Below, in pieces: positions 8,919 to 16,747 of a stretch of 42,248 nt of DNA (within the stretch, counting starts at the first letter, position 1; every line of letters begins with the position of its first letter). The notes under the pieces were generated by a model. It worked only from the letters and a program-made list of their open reading frames with translations. It was not told the origin of the DNA and ran no database searches. The DNA lies in contig JAUXWZ010000073.1 in assembly GCA_030684835.1 (NCBI GenBank), positions 1 through 42,248 of the forward strand. Direction: 5' to 3'. Made by a program: the position numbers and the translations under genes. The stretch comes from Beijerinckiaceae bacterium (GTDB lineage Bacteria; Pseudomonadota; Alphaproteobacteria; Rhizobiales; Beijerinckiaceae).

Positions 8919-9445
8919 AGGAAATCCTCCCTAGTTGAAAACATATGCCTTCGACGGTGACTATCGGTTATGACCGGGCGTTCGTGAATAGCCTACTAAA
9001 AAAGTAAGGTAATCGAAGCGCGTCAATCGTAAATGTCGGTCGCAATAGCCGACATCGTAGATTTGCCTACGTTCCTCTACTTTCTCTCTTCCTAGCGTAG
9101 AAAACGCTGCGGCGGCCCGGCGCCGGCGAGGGTTAAGCATCCATCGCGTCGGACGCTCGCCACGGGCCCCATAGGTCTTTTGCAAGTAAAAATCATTATC
9201 AAGACGAAGAACTACTGTCGTATTTCGTCAGCGCCGAATGTCCAAGAAGTGTGCGAATACCGACACATTTACGCGTTGACTAGGAGGTTCAAGACATGGT
9301 TTTTATATAATGGAATTACGTTTATCGTGGCTTCGAAATACTGTCTGTGTTGTATATTATATATAATAATACTACTTAAAAGCGATCTATTAATGTTGTA
9401 CTCTGGGCCGCGCGGCTGCGCGGTAAAACCGTAGCGGAGGAACTC
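8919..9445. other. 527-bp AT-rich intergenic region without a recognised gene
   Basis: Two inverted repeats lie side by side: ATGTCGG-9 nt-CCGACAT (9033-9055) and CGTAG-6 nt-CTACG (9056-9071), 115-150 nt upstream of the Crp-type gene. The stretch 9180-9400 is far richer in A and T than anything else in the window and contains TATATAAT (9304-9311) and a run of TA steps at 9351-9369. It probably carries the promoter of the phasin-like gene, but I could not fix a -35/-10 pair. The open frames across it look random. Confidence 0.5.
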
Positions 9446-9850
9446 ATGAGTGAGCTAGCGTCCGAGCAGCAGTCTGCGTACGTTAATCCTAAGATGGTCA
9501 GTCCTTTCAGCTGGCCGAATCCGCTTGTCGACAGTCGGCAGTACCTGAAGACACAGGATAAAATTCTTAGTCGCGCCGACGACTTCGCAACTCAATGGCT
9601 TGACCGCAGGCAAATCGGCGCGCATGCGGCTGTCGAGGCGCTGCGCAGCATGAACAGAGCGCCGTCGCCGCTACAGGCTTTCGTAGAATATCAAAACTGG
9701 GCTCGCGGGGCCGCTGAGCGGTTGGCGGCCGACGCTGCGGCAACCCAGTCGTGCGCGCTGAGGATCATCGGCGAGATCGTTACACAGCTTCAGAATACGG
9801 CGACAGCCTCCGATCAGGACAAGGCCGGGAGTGATAGGCGCTCTGCTTAG
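9446..9850 (+). CDS. Small phasin-like helical protein
   Basis: 134 residues, soluble, mostly predicted helical. The middle resembles phasin-type granule-associated proteins: a pattern of WLDRRQIGAHAAVEALRSM followed by PLQAFVEYQNWARGAAERLAADA, which is the Q/Y-x-W plus ERLxADA layout seen in rhizobial phasin-family proteins. Phasins coat polyhydroxyalkanoate granules; some small relatives are stress proteins. The call is by pattern and tentative. A clear GCGGAGGAACTC site precedes the ATG. Neighbours are an AT-rich gap and two small unknown ORFs, not PHA synthesis genes. Confidence 0.6.
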   Translation: MSELASEQQSAYVNPKMVSPFSWPNPLVDSRQYLKTQDKILSRADDFATQWLDRRQIGAHAAVEALRSMNRAPSPLQAFVEYQNWARGAAERLAADAAATQSCALRIIGEIVTQLQNTATASDQDKAGSDRRSA

Positions 9851-9919
9851 CGTCAGTTACCAAGTCTTCTCCGCTTGTCCTCTGCGCCTTCGTCCCAGAT
9901 GCGAAAGGGTCCATTCATC

Positions 9920-10141
9920 ATGGAAGTCTTCCGAATGCGGCTACTTGGTCCTCAGGGCGAGATGAGCGCAGAGCGTGAGGTGGTGTGCGAGGGCCCTGAA
10001 GTTTGGAGTTACGCTGCAGTATTTGCGGACGCCGGCAGACCAGCGGATCGCCTGCACATTATCGATGCAGAGGGGGAGATTGTTGCGATCGTTGGAATGC
10101 GGTCCGCTAAAGCCTCGCAAGTCGTTCGGGCAGTGGGGTAG
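9920..10141 (+). CDS. Small hypothetical protein (73 aa)
   Basis: I do not recognise this protein. It begins MEVFRMRLLGPQG and continues with an alternation that looks like beta strands (REVVCEGPEVWSYAAVF, RLHIIDAEGEIVAIVGM). There is no membrane segment, signal or cysteine motif. ATG 9920 is chosen over an in-frame TTG at 9875 because AAAGGGTCC lies at the right distance upstream. It is 69 nt after the phasin-like gene on the same strand, so the two may share a transcript. Confidence 0.45.
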   Translation: MEVFRMRLLGPQGEMSAEREVVCEGPEVWSYAAVFADAGRPADRLHIIDAEGEIVAIVGMRSAKASQVVRAVG

Positions 10142-10163
10142 ATGGGGTCGCTCGGAGTGAGAC

Positions 10164-10244
10164 GTGACTGAGGTTTTGATTGTCCTCGTCATTGGTGGAT
10201 TCGCCGAGGCGGCGCTCATCATTTGGATGGCGCGCAAATGTTGA
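10164..10244 (+). CDS. Candidate 26-aa single-span membrane micro-protein
   Basis: A GTG-started frame (M-TEVLIVLVIGGFAEAALII-WMARKC) encodes one hydrophobic segment with a short basic C-terminus, the shape of many small bacterial membrane proteins. GGAG sits 6 nt before the GTG. It follows the 73-aa gene by 22 nt. Its shortness makes chance a real alternative. Confidence 0.35.
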   Translation: MTEVLIVLVIGGFAEAALIIWMARKC

Positions 10245-10271
10245 TAGCGCCTCCGGGGGCGATATAGGCGA

Positions 10272-10335
10272 CGGCATATGCCGGTGATCTCAACCCGCCA
10301 AGAAAAACTGCCGAGATATTTCATCAAAATCGGCA
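10272..10335. repeat. Palindrome and inverted repeat in the gap before the terminator
   Basis: CGGCATATGCCG (10272-10283) is a perfect 12-bp palindrome; TGCCGA-15 nt-TCGGCA (10309-10335) is a second perfect repeat. No partner gene or T-run is obvious. They may be protein-binding sites or the 3' structure of the small-ORF transcript. Confidence 0.3.
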
Positions 10336-10347
10336 AGTGGTGACTGC

Positions 10348-10380
10348 AAAAATCGGGAATCGCGCAACCATGCGCGATTC
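10348..10380 (-). terminator. Rho-independent terminator of the first Bug receptor gene
   Basis: On the minus strand GAATCGCGCA-TGGT-TGCGCGATTC makes a perfect 10-bp stem with a 4-nt loop, followed by CCGATTTTT. It lies 78 nt beyond the receptor stop codon. It could also stop plus-strand readthrough, but there is no long T-run on that side. Confidence 0.75.
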
Positions 10381-10457
10381 TTCCTATCCCACGCTGTTCT
10401 TGCCAAGAAGCCTTCAGCTATCTGACACAAGGCCCGGAAGCGCTGCCAAATCGCGCC

Positions 10458-11540
10458 TTACGGCTTCGGCTTGGCGACGCTGGCCGCCGGCCCCGCAGCC
10501 ATCACTTCCTTCGCGCGCGCCAATACCTCTGGCGACGACTTGTAAAGATCAGCCATCAGCTTCTGCACCTCGGCGCCCGAGACGGGCTCGATTTCAAGCT
10601 TCAGCTTGTTGGCCTCCGCGAGAAATTCCTTGTCCTTCATCGTCGCGTCAAACGCAGCGCGCAGTGCGGTTATGCGATCCGCAGGAACATTGGGCGGCGC
10701 CGCGAAAGGCCGCGCCATCGTCTGACGGCTGACGATGAGGCGCACAACCTGCTTGTCAGCGTCCGATGTCGCCTTTTCATAGATGGTCGGCACGTTTGGC
10801 ATTTCGGGGCTGCGCTCAACCGTCATTTGCAGCAGCACGCGCAAGGCGTCTGGCCCGCTCACCCATGTGGGCCGCGTGGCTTTCACGGAGCCCCATGACC
10901 AGCCACACCGTCCATCCAACTCGCCGCGCTCGGTCGCCAGCGCCATGTCATTGCCGCCCGGATAACCCGTGACGAGTTTCAGCTTGGCGCCTGTGAGCGC
11001 GCGCACAAGGTTGGCGTAGGTGTCGGGATCAGAGCCCCCACCCTCGCCGCCCATCGCGATCTCCGTGGTCAACATGTCCTCGTAGGTGTGCGCTTTCGAT
11101 TTTTGAGAGACGGCGCAGACACTGAGTTCGGTAGACGCGCTGCCGATCCAGTTGAGCTTGGTCGCATCGAACTGAAACTTGCCGACGCCAATCAACGGCT
11201 CCATCGGAATGCCGCGGCCGAAGGTCGCCATCGACGTGCCGTCCTTGGGCGCGATGTTGTAGAGGTAATTCACCGACGCCAGAGAGCCTGCGCCCGGCAT
11301 GTTCGTGACGATGACGTTTGGATTGCCGGGAATTTGCCGGTTGATATAGCGCGCAATGGCTCGCGCATACACGTCATAGCCGCCGCCCGCGCTGTAGCCG
11401 ACGATAATTGTGAAATTCTTGCCGCGATAAAAGTCCGCAATCGGATCGGCCTGCGCAGACAGCGAAGAAACTGCCGCGAGTGCGAGCGCGGCGGCGCCGA
11501 GAATTTTCGTGACAGGCGTGGTTTTCATTCTGGCGGTCAT
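10458..11540 (-). CDS. Bug/TctC-type periplasmic solute-binding receptor 1
   Basis: 360 residues. An N-terminal signal peptide (hydrophobic core ILGAAALALAAVSSLSAQA) is followed by the mature receptor: KNFTIIVGYSAGGGYDVYAR (41-60), IPGNPNVIV and NMPGAGS, the ligand-pocket hallmarks of the Bug (TctC) family. Such receptors capture carboxylated solutes in the periplasm for tripartite transporters or sensing. ATG 11540 is preferred because GGAG lies 9 nt upstream; an ATG at 11558 lacks this. It is divergent from molybdenum hydroxylase A, with the palindromic site 11597-11612 in between. No TctA/TctB membrane genes are in the window. The C-terminus has a short Pro/Lys-rich tail. Confidence 0.9.
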   Translation of the reverse strand: MTARMKTTPVTKILGAAALALAAVSSLSAQADPIADFYRGKNFTIIVGYSAGGGYDVYARAIARYINRQIPGNPNVIVTNMPGAGSLASVNYLYNIAPKDGTSMATFGRGIPMEPLIGVGKFQFDATKLNWIGSASTELSVCAVSQKSKAHTYEDMLTTEIAMGGEGGGSDPDTYANLVRALTGAKLKLVTGYPGGNDMALATERGELDGRCGWSWGSVKATRPTWVSGPDALRVLLQMTVERSPEMPNVPTIYEKATSDADKQVVRLIVSRQTMARPFAAPPNVPADRITALRAAFDATMKDKEFLAEANKLKLEIEPVSGAEVQKLMADLYKSSPEVLARAKEVMAAGPAASVAKPKP

Positions 11541-11596
11541 GCGTGAAATCTCCGGCATTCAATTGGCCTACACCAGACTAGCCAAATACAAGTGCT

Positions 11597-11612
11597 GTGC
11601 CAAATTTGGTAC
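11597..11612. promoter_or_regulatory. Candidate operator GTGCCAAATTTGGTAC between receptor 1 and hydroxylase A
   Basis: The core CCAAATTTGG is a perfect palindrome and the flanks GT/AC pair too. It lies 57 nt upstream of the receptor start and 75 nt upstream of the hydroxylase start, so one protein could control both. Near-identical GCCAATTTTGGTAC occurs at 33506-33519. Confidence 0.5.
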
Positions 11613-11686
11613 TTTTCCCTTGTCTCGAGACGAAGGGGACGCCAGTATGCGGCGCACGCGTACGAACAGAATTCAGGGTCACCCGC

Positions 11687-12544
11687 TTGAAGCCAGCCCC
11701 GTTTACCTATCACAGGCCTTTGAACATTGATGAGGCTGCGCGCATCCTCGCCGATGTCGCCGAGCACGATGGGCGCATCATCGCGGGGGGGCAGAGCCTT
11801 GCGCCCATGATGGCCTTTCGCGTTGCGCGACCACAGCATCTTGTCGACATCGACGAGATCGTCGCGCTCGACGTGCTCTGCATTGAGGACGCAACGCTGC
11901 GCATTGGTGCGCGCGTTCGCCATTCGCGCTTCGTCCCTGGCGCAATCGCGGGACCGACCGGCGAGATCTTCGCCAAGGTCATGCCCAACATTGCGAATTA
12001 CTCCGTGCGCTCGCGCGGCACCTTTTGCGGTAGCCTCGCGCATGCCGATCCCGCTTCCGAATGGTGCGCTCTGGCGACGCTTTTGGACGCCGAGATCATC
12101 GCGCGTAGCGTGCGCGGCGAGCGACGCATTCCCGTGAGCGCCTATTTCGACGGCGCTATGAGCACAACGCTGGCGCCTGACGAAATTATTATCGAGGCGC
12201 GCATTCCAGTGCTGCGCGAGGAAACGCGCACAGGCTTTTATGAATTCAGCCGGCGGAAAGGCGACTTCGCCATCGCCATGGCCATCGTCGCATTCGGCGT
12301 TGAAAATGGTCGCATTACATCGCCGCGCGTGAGTGTCGGCGGAGCGGAAGCGTACCCGCGTCGCATCCGCGAAGCTGAACGCGCGCTTGACGGCGCCGCG
12401 CCTGGAGCTGACGCGTTTGCAGCCGCCGCTGAGGCTGCAGCCGCTGCTGTTGATCCGATGGAAGACGCCGTGACGGACGCGGCCTACCGCCGCGACATCG
12501 TTCGCGCGGCCACGCGGCGCGCACTCGAACAGGCCATGCAATGA
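11687..12544 (+). CDS. Molybdenum hydroxylase A, FAD-binding medium subunit (CoxM-like)
   Basis: 285 residues. FAD is held by AGGQSLAPMM (33-42) and by GTFCGSLAHADPASEW (111-126), where Cys replaces the usual Ile-Gly of GTIGGS. The C-terminal domain is the CoxM-type iron-free cap. It passes electrons from the [2Fe-2S] subunit to an acceptor. The frame is open from ATG 11597, but that start lies in the divergent promoter; the family begins MKPxxF, which matches TTG 11687 with AGGGT upstream, so I chose it. The end overlaps the next gene by 4 nt (ATGA), the start of an A-operon in the order medium, small, large. Confidence 0.88.
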   Translation: MKPAPFTYHRPLNIDEAARILADVAEHDGRIIAGGQSLAPMMAFRVARPQHLVDIDEIVALDVLCIEDATLRIGARVRHSRFVPGAIAGPTGEIFAKVMPNIANYSVRSRGTFCGSLAHADPASEWCALATLLDAEIIARSVRGERRIPVSAYFDGAMSTTLAPDEIIIEARIPVLREETRTGFYEFSRRKGDFAIAMAIVAFGVENGRITSPRVSVGGAEAYPRRIREAERALDGAAPGADAFAAAAEAAAAAVDPMEDAVTDAAYRRDIVRAATRRALEQAMQ

Positions 12545-13020
12545 CAAGGCATACGATCCAGCTCAAAATCAACGAACAGACGCGCACGATCAGCGTCGAC
12601 GCGCGCAAGACGCTGCTCGATGCGCTGCGCGAGGACTGTAACCTCACTGGCGCACACGCGGGCTGCGAGCACGGGGTGTGTGGCGCGTGCACCGTGATCG
12701 TGGAGGGCGAGCCGGTGCGCTCGTGTCTCATGTTCGCCGTGCAGGCGGAAGGAAAGACAATCCGCACCGTGGAAGGGCTGGCGCAAGGTGGCGCGCTCCA
12801 CCCGATGCAAAAAGCGTTCACCGAGCAGCACGCTGTGCAGTGCGGCTATTGTACGCCGGGCTTTCTGATGCTCACCGTCGCGGCGCTGGAAAAGACGCCC
12901 GATATGGATGATGATGCGCTGCGCGAGGTCGTCGCATCCAACCTCTGCCGTTGCACCGGCTATGAAAACATTCTGGCCGCAGTGCGCATTGCCGCTGACG
13001 ACATGAGGCGACGCACATGA
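12541..13020 (+). CDS. Molybdenum hydroxylase A, [2Fe-2S] small subunit (CoxS-like)
   Basis: 159 residues. The N-terminal plant-ferredoxin-type cluster uses C42, C47, C50 and C62 (GCEHGVCGAC and RSC); the C-terminal helical domain holds the second cluster with C101, C104, C136 and C138 (CGYC and CRC). All eight ligands are present. It carries electrons from the molybdenum centre to the FAD subunit. It is translationally coupled on both sides by 4-nt ATGA overlaps, with a GAGG ribosome site for the next gene inside its 3' end. Confidence 0.95.
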   Translation: MTRHTIQLKINEQTRTISVDARKTLLDALREDCNLTGAHAGCEHGVCGACTVIVEGEPVRSCLMFAVQAEGKTIRTVEGLAQGGALHPMQKAFTEQHAVQCGYCTPGFLMLTVAALEKTPDMDDDALREVVASNLCRCTGYENILAAVRIAADDMRRRT

Positions 13021-15332
13021 ACGCGAAGCCAAAAGGCGTCATCGGACAATCGGTTCAGCGCATCGAGGACCGGCCGCTCATCATCGGCAAGGGCATGTTC
13101 GCGGGCGATATCTCGTTTGCGCACCAATTGCACATGCGCATTGTCCGTTCTTCCAGCGCGCATGGGGTGATCAAGCGCATTGATACGCAAGCTGCGCGCG
13201 CCCTGCCCGGCGTACACGCGGTGTGGACCGCGGCGGATATTCCCGAGATGGGCCCCATCGATTTCCGCGAAGGCAAGATCGAAAAGCTTGAACCGTATCG
13301 CCAGCCTGTGCTCGCAATTGATCGCGTGCGTTATGTTGGCGAGCCTGTTGCGGCAATCTTCGCCAGCGACGCCTACACAGCGGAAGACGCGGCGGACCTC
13401 GTCGAAGTCGAGATTGAAGATCTGCCCGTTATCATGGACGCGCGCGCGGCGACGGGCGAGTTCGCGCCGGGACTTTCAAGCGAGGCGGCGGTTATCACGC
13501 AGGGCTTTGGCGACACGGCAAGCGTGTTTGCGACGGCCCATGCCGTGGTTGAGATCGACGTTACTGTTGGCCGCCACTCCGGCGTGCCGCTGGAGACGCG
13601 CGGCGCCATCGGGCGCTACGACGCCGCGCGCGATGTGCTGGAATTACACGGCGCTGCAAAAGTGCCGCACAAGAACAAGGAAACGCTGGCGCGCCTGTTT
13701 GGCCGGCCTGCTGCAGCGCTGCATCTTTTTGAGACGCATGTAGGCGGTGGCTTTGGCGTACGCGGCGAGATTTATCCCGAGGATATTCTCGTGCTCGCCG
13801 CCGCGCTGCGTTTTGGCGGCGCGGTGAAATGGATCGAGGATCGCCGCGAACATCTGATGGCCGCCAATCAATCGCGCGAACAGCATCACAAAACGCGCGC
13901 GGCGGTCGACGAAAAGGGCACGCTGCTCGCAATCGAGAACGAGTTCTGGCACGACCAAGGCGCTTATCCGCGCACCCACGCCATGCGCGTGGCTGAAACC
14001 ACCTGCGGCATCCTGCCAGGGCCCTATCGCGTCGGCGCCTACAAGGCGCTCGGGCATTATCGCCTCACCAACAAGACGCCCGCCGCCACGTATCGCGCGC
14101 CGGGCCGCTATGAAACAAATTTCGTGCGCGAACGTCTGCTCGACGCCATAGCGGCAAAGCTCAACATTTCGCGCGTGGATGTGCGCAAGCAAAACCTCAT
14201 CCGCTCCGATGAAATGCCCTACGCGCGCCCGCTGTGCGTGCTGGAAGACGACGTCTCGTATGACTCGGGCGATTACGCCGGCCTGCTGGACAAATCGCTA
14301 AAGGCGATCAGGTGGGATGAACTGCAAAGCGAACTCGCCGAGCGCCGCAAGCGCGGCGAGCTCGTCGGCGTTGGCCTCGCAACATTTGTGGAAAAAAGCG
14401 GATTGGGGCCAACGGACGGCGCGCATGTCTGCGTGGACACCACGGGCGCCATAGAAGTCATCACCGGCGGCGCGTCTGTTGGCCAGGGCTTTGAAACTGT
14501 CATGGCGCAGGTCTGCGCCGAGGCGCTTGGCGTTGACTATCGCAACATCCGCGTGGTGCATGGACGCACCGACCGTATCGATTTTGGCATCGGCGCGCAC
14601 GCATCCCGCGCCACCGTGATGACTGCGAACGCGGTTCATGCCGCCGCACTCATCGTTCGCGAAAAGGCGCTGTCGTTTGCGGCTGAACTCCTGCAAAGCG
14701 AAGCAGCGACGCTCGACATCATCGACGGCCGCGTGATCCGCCGCGGCGAAAGCGAAGGTCCTTCCATCACGCTGGGCGAGATCGCGAACCATCTGCGACC
14801 AGCCGCGAAATTGCGCCGTGGGCGTGAACCGGGCCTCAGCGCCGACGGCTGGTTTGACACGGATCACCAAGTGTATCCGTACGGAAACCAGATTGCAGTC
14901 GTTTCAATTGATCGCGAGACCGGCGCGGTCAACGTCGAGCAATATGTGATTGCGTACGACATTGGCCGCGCGATCAATCCTGTGCTCGTGCGAGGGCAAA
15001 TTCTTGGCGGCTTTGCGCAAGGACTTGGCGGGGCGCTGTACGAAGAATTTCTCTACGATGAGCGCGGCGAGCCGTTGTCGGTCACCTTCGCTGACTATCT
15101 CATGCCGACAGCCAACGAAGTGCCGAAGGTAGACGTCATCATTTCGGAAGATGCGCCAAGCCCGCGCAATCCGCTAGGCATCAAAGGCGCTGGCGAGAGC
15201 GGCATCGCCGCTGTGGGCGCGGCGATTGCGTCTGCGGTCGATGACGCGCTGGGAAGCCCCGGCGCAATCACGCGACTTCCGATCACGCCGCAACGGCTGA
15301 AGAGAATTCTGAACAGGTTGGCAAGCGCCTAA
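13017..15332 (+). CDS. Molybdenum hydroxylase A, molybdopterin-binding large subunit
   Basis: 771 residues of the xanthine-oxidase family. It shows VGGGFGVRGEIYPED (242-256), the active-site loop TYRAPGRYE (358-366) and the near-C-terminal KGAGESG with the catalytic Glu727. True CO dehydrogenase has AYRCSFR at the loop; here there is no Cys, so CO oxidation is unlikely and hydroxylation of an organic C-H next to N or C=O is expected. The loop is closer to that of set C than to set B. It ends 20 nt before the convergent set B small-subunit gene. No maturation genes (XdhC/CoxF, CoxD/E) follow. Confidence 0.93.
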   Translation: MNAKPKGVIGQSVQRIEDRPLIIGKGMFAGDISFAHQLHMRIVRSSSAHGVIKRIDTQAARALPGVHAVWTAADIPEMGPIDFREGKIEKLEPYRQPVLAIDRVRYVGEPVAAIFASDAYTAEDAADLVEVEIEDLPVIMDARAATGEFAPGLSSEAAVITQGFGDTASVFATAHAVVEIDVTVGRHSGVPLETRGAIGRYDAARDVLELHGAAKVPHKNKETLARLFGRPAAALHLFETHVGGGFGVRGEIYPEDILVLAAALRFGGAVKWIEDRREHLMAANQSREQHHKTRAAVDEKGTLLAIENEFWHDQGAYPRTHAMRVAETTCGILPGPYRVGAYKALGHYRLTNKTPAATYRAPGRYETNFVRERLLDAIAAKLNISRVDVRKQNLIRSDEMPYARPLCVLEDDVSYDSGDYAGLLDKSLKAIRWDELQSELAERRKRGELVGVGLATFVEKSGLGPTDGAHVCVDTTGAIEVITGGASVGQGFETVMAQVCAEALGVDYRNIRVVHGRTDRIDFGIGAHASRATVMTANAVHAAALIVREKALSFAAELLQSEAATLDIIDGRVIRRGESEGPSITLGEIANHLRPAAKLRRGREPGLSADGWFDTDHQVYPYGNQIAVVSIDRETGAVNVEQYVIAYDIGRAINPVLVRGQILGGFAQGLGGALYEEFLYDERGEPLSVTFADYLMPTANEVPKVDVIISEDAPSPRNPLGIKGAGESGIAAVGAAIASAVDDALGSPGAITRLPITPQRLKRILNRLASA

Positions 15333-15352
15333 AGTTGGGACGCGCCTGAACC

Positions 15353-15859
15353 TTAGGCCGCAGGCGTCTTTTCACCGCGCAACACGGCGGCCGCATCGAG
15401 CGCGGCCTTCACGATGCCCGCGTACCCCGTACAGCGGCAAAGATTGCCAGAGATCGTGATCTTCACGTCCTCCTCCGTTGGCGACGGGTTATCGGCCAGA
15501 AGCTCCATGAGCGTCGTCAACATGCCGGGCGTGCAGAATCCGCATTGCAGCGCATGGCGCCGCTGAAACGCTTCCTGCAAGGGATGCAGAGTTCCATCAG
15601 CGTTGGCGATGCCCTCAATAGTGAGAATTTCGCAACCGTCCGACTGCACCGCGAGCATCAGACACGAGCGCGCGCTGCGCCCATCAACCAGCACGGTGCA
15701 AGCGCCGCACACGCCGTGCTCGCAGCCGACATGGGTGCCGGTAAGCCGCAATTCGTGACGCAGAAAATCTGACAGCAGCATGCGCACAGGCGCGGTGCGA
15801 CGATGCTCGACCCCGTTCACCTTGACGATGATGGTGCGCGTATCGAGGGTTTCGTTCAC
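15353..15859 (-). CDS. Molybdenum hydroxylase B, [2Fe-2S] small subunit
   Basis: 168 residues. Cluster ligands: C46, C51, C54, C66 (GCEHGVCGAC, RSC) and C106, C109, C141, C143 (CGFC, CRC). GTG start overlapping the FAD-subunit stop as GTGA, with GGGAG 7 nt upstream. It is the last gene of the long minus-strand train. No large subunit is adjacent; the only unpaired large subunit in the window is at 26518-28848 on the same strand, so I assign the two to one enzyme (inference). Confidence 0.93.
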   Translation of the reverse strand: MNETLDTRTIIVKVNGVEHRRTAPVRMLLSDFLRHELRLTGTHVGCEHGVCGACTVLVDGRSARSCLMLAVQSDGCEILTIEGIANADGTLHPLQEAFQRRHALQCGFCTPGMLTTLMELLADNPSPTEEDVKITISGNLCRCTGYAGIVKAALDAAAVLRGEKTPAA

Positions 15860-16728
15860 GAGCGGCTCCCTTGGGCGCGCAAGGCGGCGGTTTCCAGTGC
15901 GCGCACAACAAGCGTGCGGCAGAGGTGCTTTCGATAATGCACTGGCGTGTAGGGGTCGTCGTCAACCTCAATCGCGCCGCACGACTCGGCGGCGGCCTTG
16001 ATTGCGATTGCGTCAAGCGTTTTACCGATCAACGCGTCTTCGACATCATGCATACGCATGGGTCCAGAACCGACGCCACCGAGCGTAAGACTTGCGCGTT
16101 CGACTGCGCCATCCGCGTCCATCGCCACGAGCGCCGCAACGGACACGATCGCAAAATCGCCGTGGCGCCGCGCAAACTCAACGAAGGCTGCGCCTGTGCG
16201 CGTTGGCCAAAGCGGAAAGCGAATGGCGCGCACCATTTCACCCGGCTCCAGCGACGGCGTCAGGTAACCAAGTGGAAACTCCGCAAATGGAATTTCGCGC
16301 GCGCCGTTTTCGCTGACCACGTCCACCACAGCATCATGAGCGGCTGCAACGCACGGCAGTTCTGCGGCAGGGTCGAGGTGGCACAAGGAGCCTCCAATCG
16401 TGCCGCGATTGCGCGTCTGACGATGCCCCACAAATTGCAGCGCCTCGTGCATAATCGGCAAATGCTCGCGAATGACGGGGCTGAATTCCAGATCGCGCTG
16501 TCGCGTCATGGCGCCGATCACAACTTCGCCGTCGCGAACGGCGATGCCGGTGAGGGCGGGAATGCGGTTGATGTCGATGACATGATCAGGCGTTGCAAAA
16601 CGCATGTTCAACATGGGCAGCAACGATTGCCCGCCCGCGAGCACGCGCGCATTCTCAAGCGAGCCCAGAAGGGCGACGGCCTCCTGCACGGAGGTCGGCG
16701 CATAATAGCTGAACGGCGGCGGCTTCAT
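15856..16728 (-). CDS. Molybdenum hydroxylase B, FAD-binding medium subunit
   Basis: 290 residues. FAD motifs AGGQSLLPML (31-40) and GTIGGSLCHLDPAAE (109-123) are intact. Start ATG with GGGAGACGAG directly before it. It follows the receptor 2 gene by 19 nt and overlaps the small-subunit gene by 4 nt. Expected to transfer electrons from the small subunit to a quinone, cytochrome or oxygen; the acceptor is unknown. Confidence 0.92.
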   Translation of the reverse strand: MKPPPFSYYAPTSVQEAVALLGSLENARVLAGGQSLLPMLNMRFATPDHVIDINRIPALTGIAVRDGEVVIGAMTRQRDLEFSPVIREHLPIMHEALQFVGHRQTRNRGTIGGSLCHLDPAAELPCVAAAHDAVVDVVSENGAREIPFAEFPLGYLTPSLEPGEMVRAIRFPLWPTRTGAAFVEFARRHGDFAIVSVAALVAMDADGAVERASLTLGGVGSGPMRMHDVEDALIGKTLDAIAIKAAAESCGAIEVDDDPYTPVHYRKHLCRTLVVRALETAALRAQGSRS

Positions 16729-16747
16729 CTCGTCTCCCGGCGTTTCA

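Noticed and set aside
9286..9312. AGGAGG followed by an ATG at 9296
   Set aside because: The frame stops after four codons (MVFI). It could be a leader peptide, but nothing supports that.
9180..9434. 84-codon frame in the AT-rich region
   Set aside because: Its Ile/Leu/Lys/Tyr/Cys-rich translation reflects base composition; no ribosome site or domain is visible.
13017..15332. Aerobic CO dehydrogenase large subunit
   Set aside because: The Cys-containing loop AYRCSFR is replaced by TYRAPGR, and no CO-dehydrogenase maturation genes follow.
15310..15360. GCCTAA/TTAGGC repeat between the convergent sets A and B as a two-way terminator
   Set aside because: The 20-nt loop and lack of T-runs make it unconvincing.
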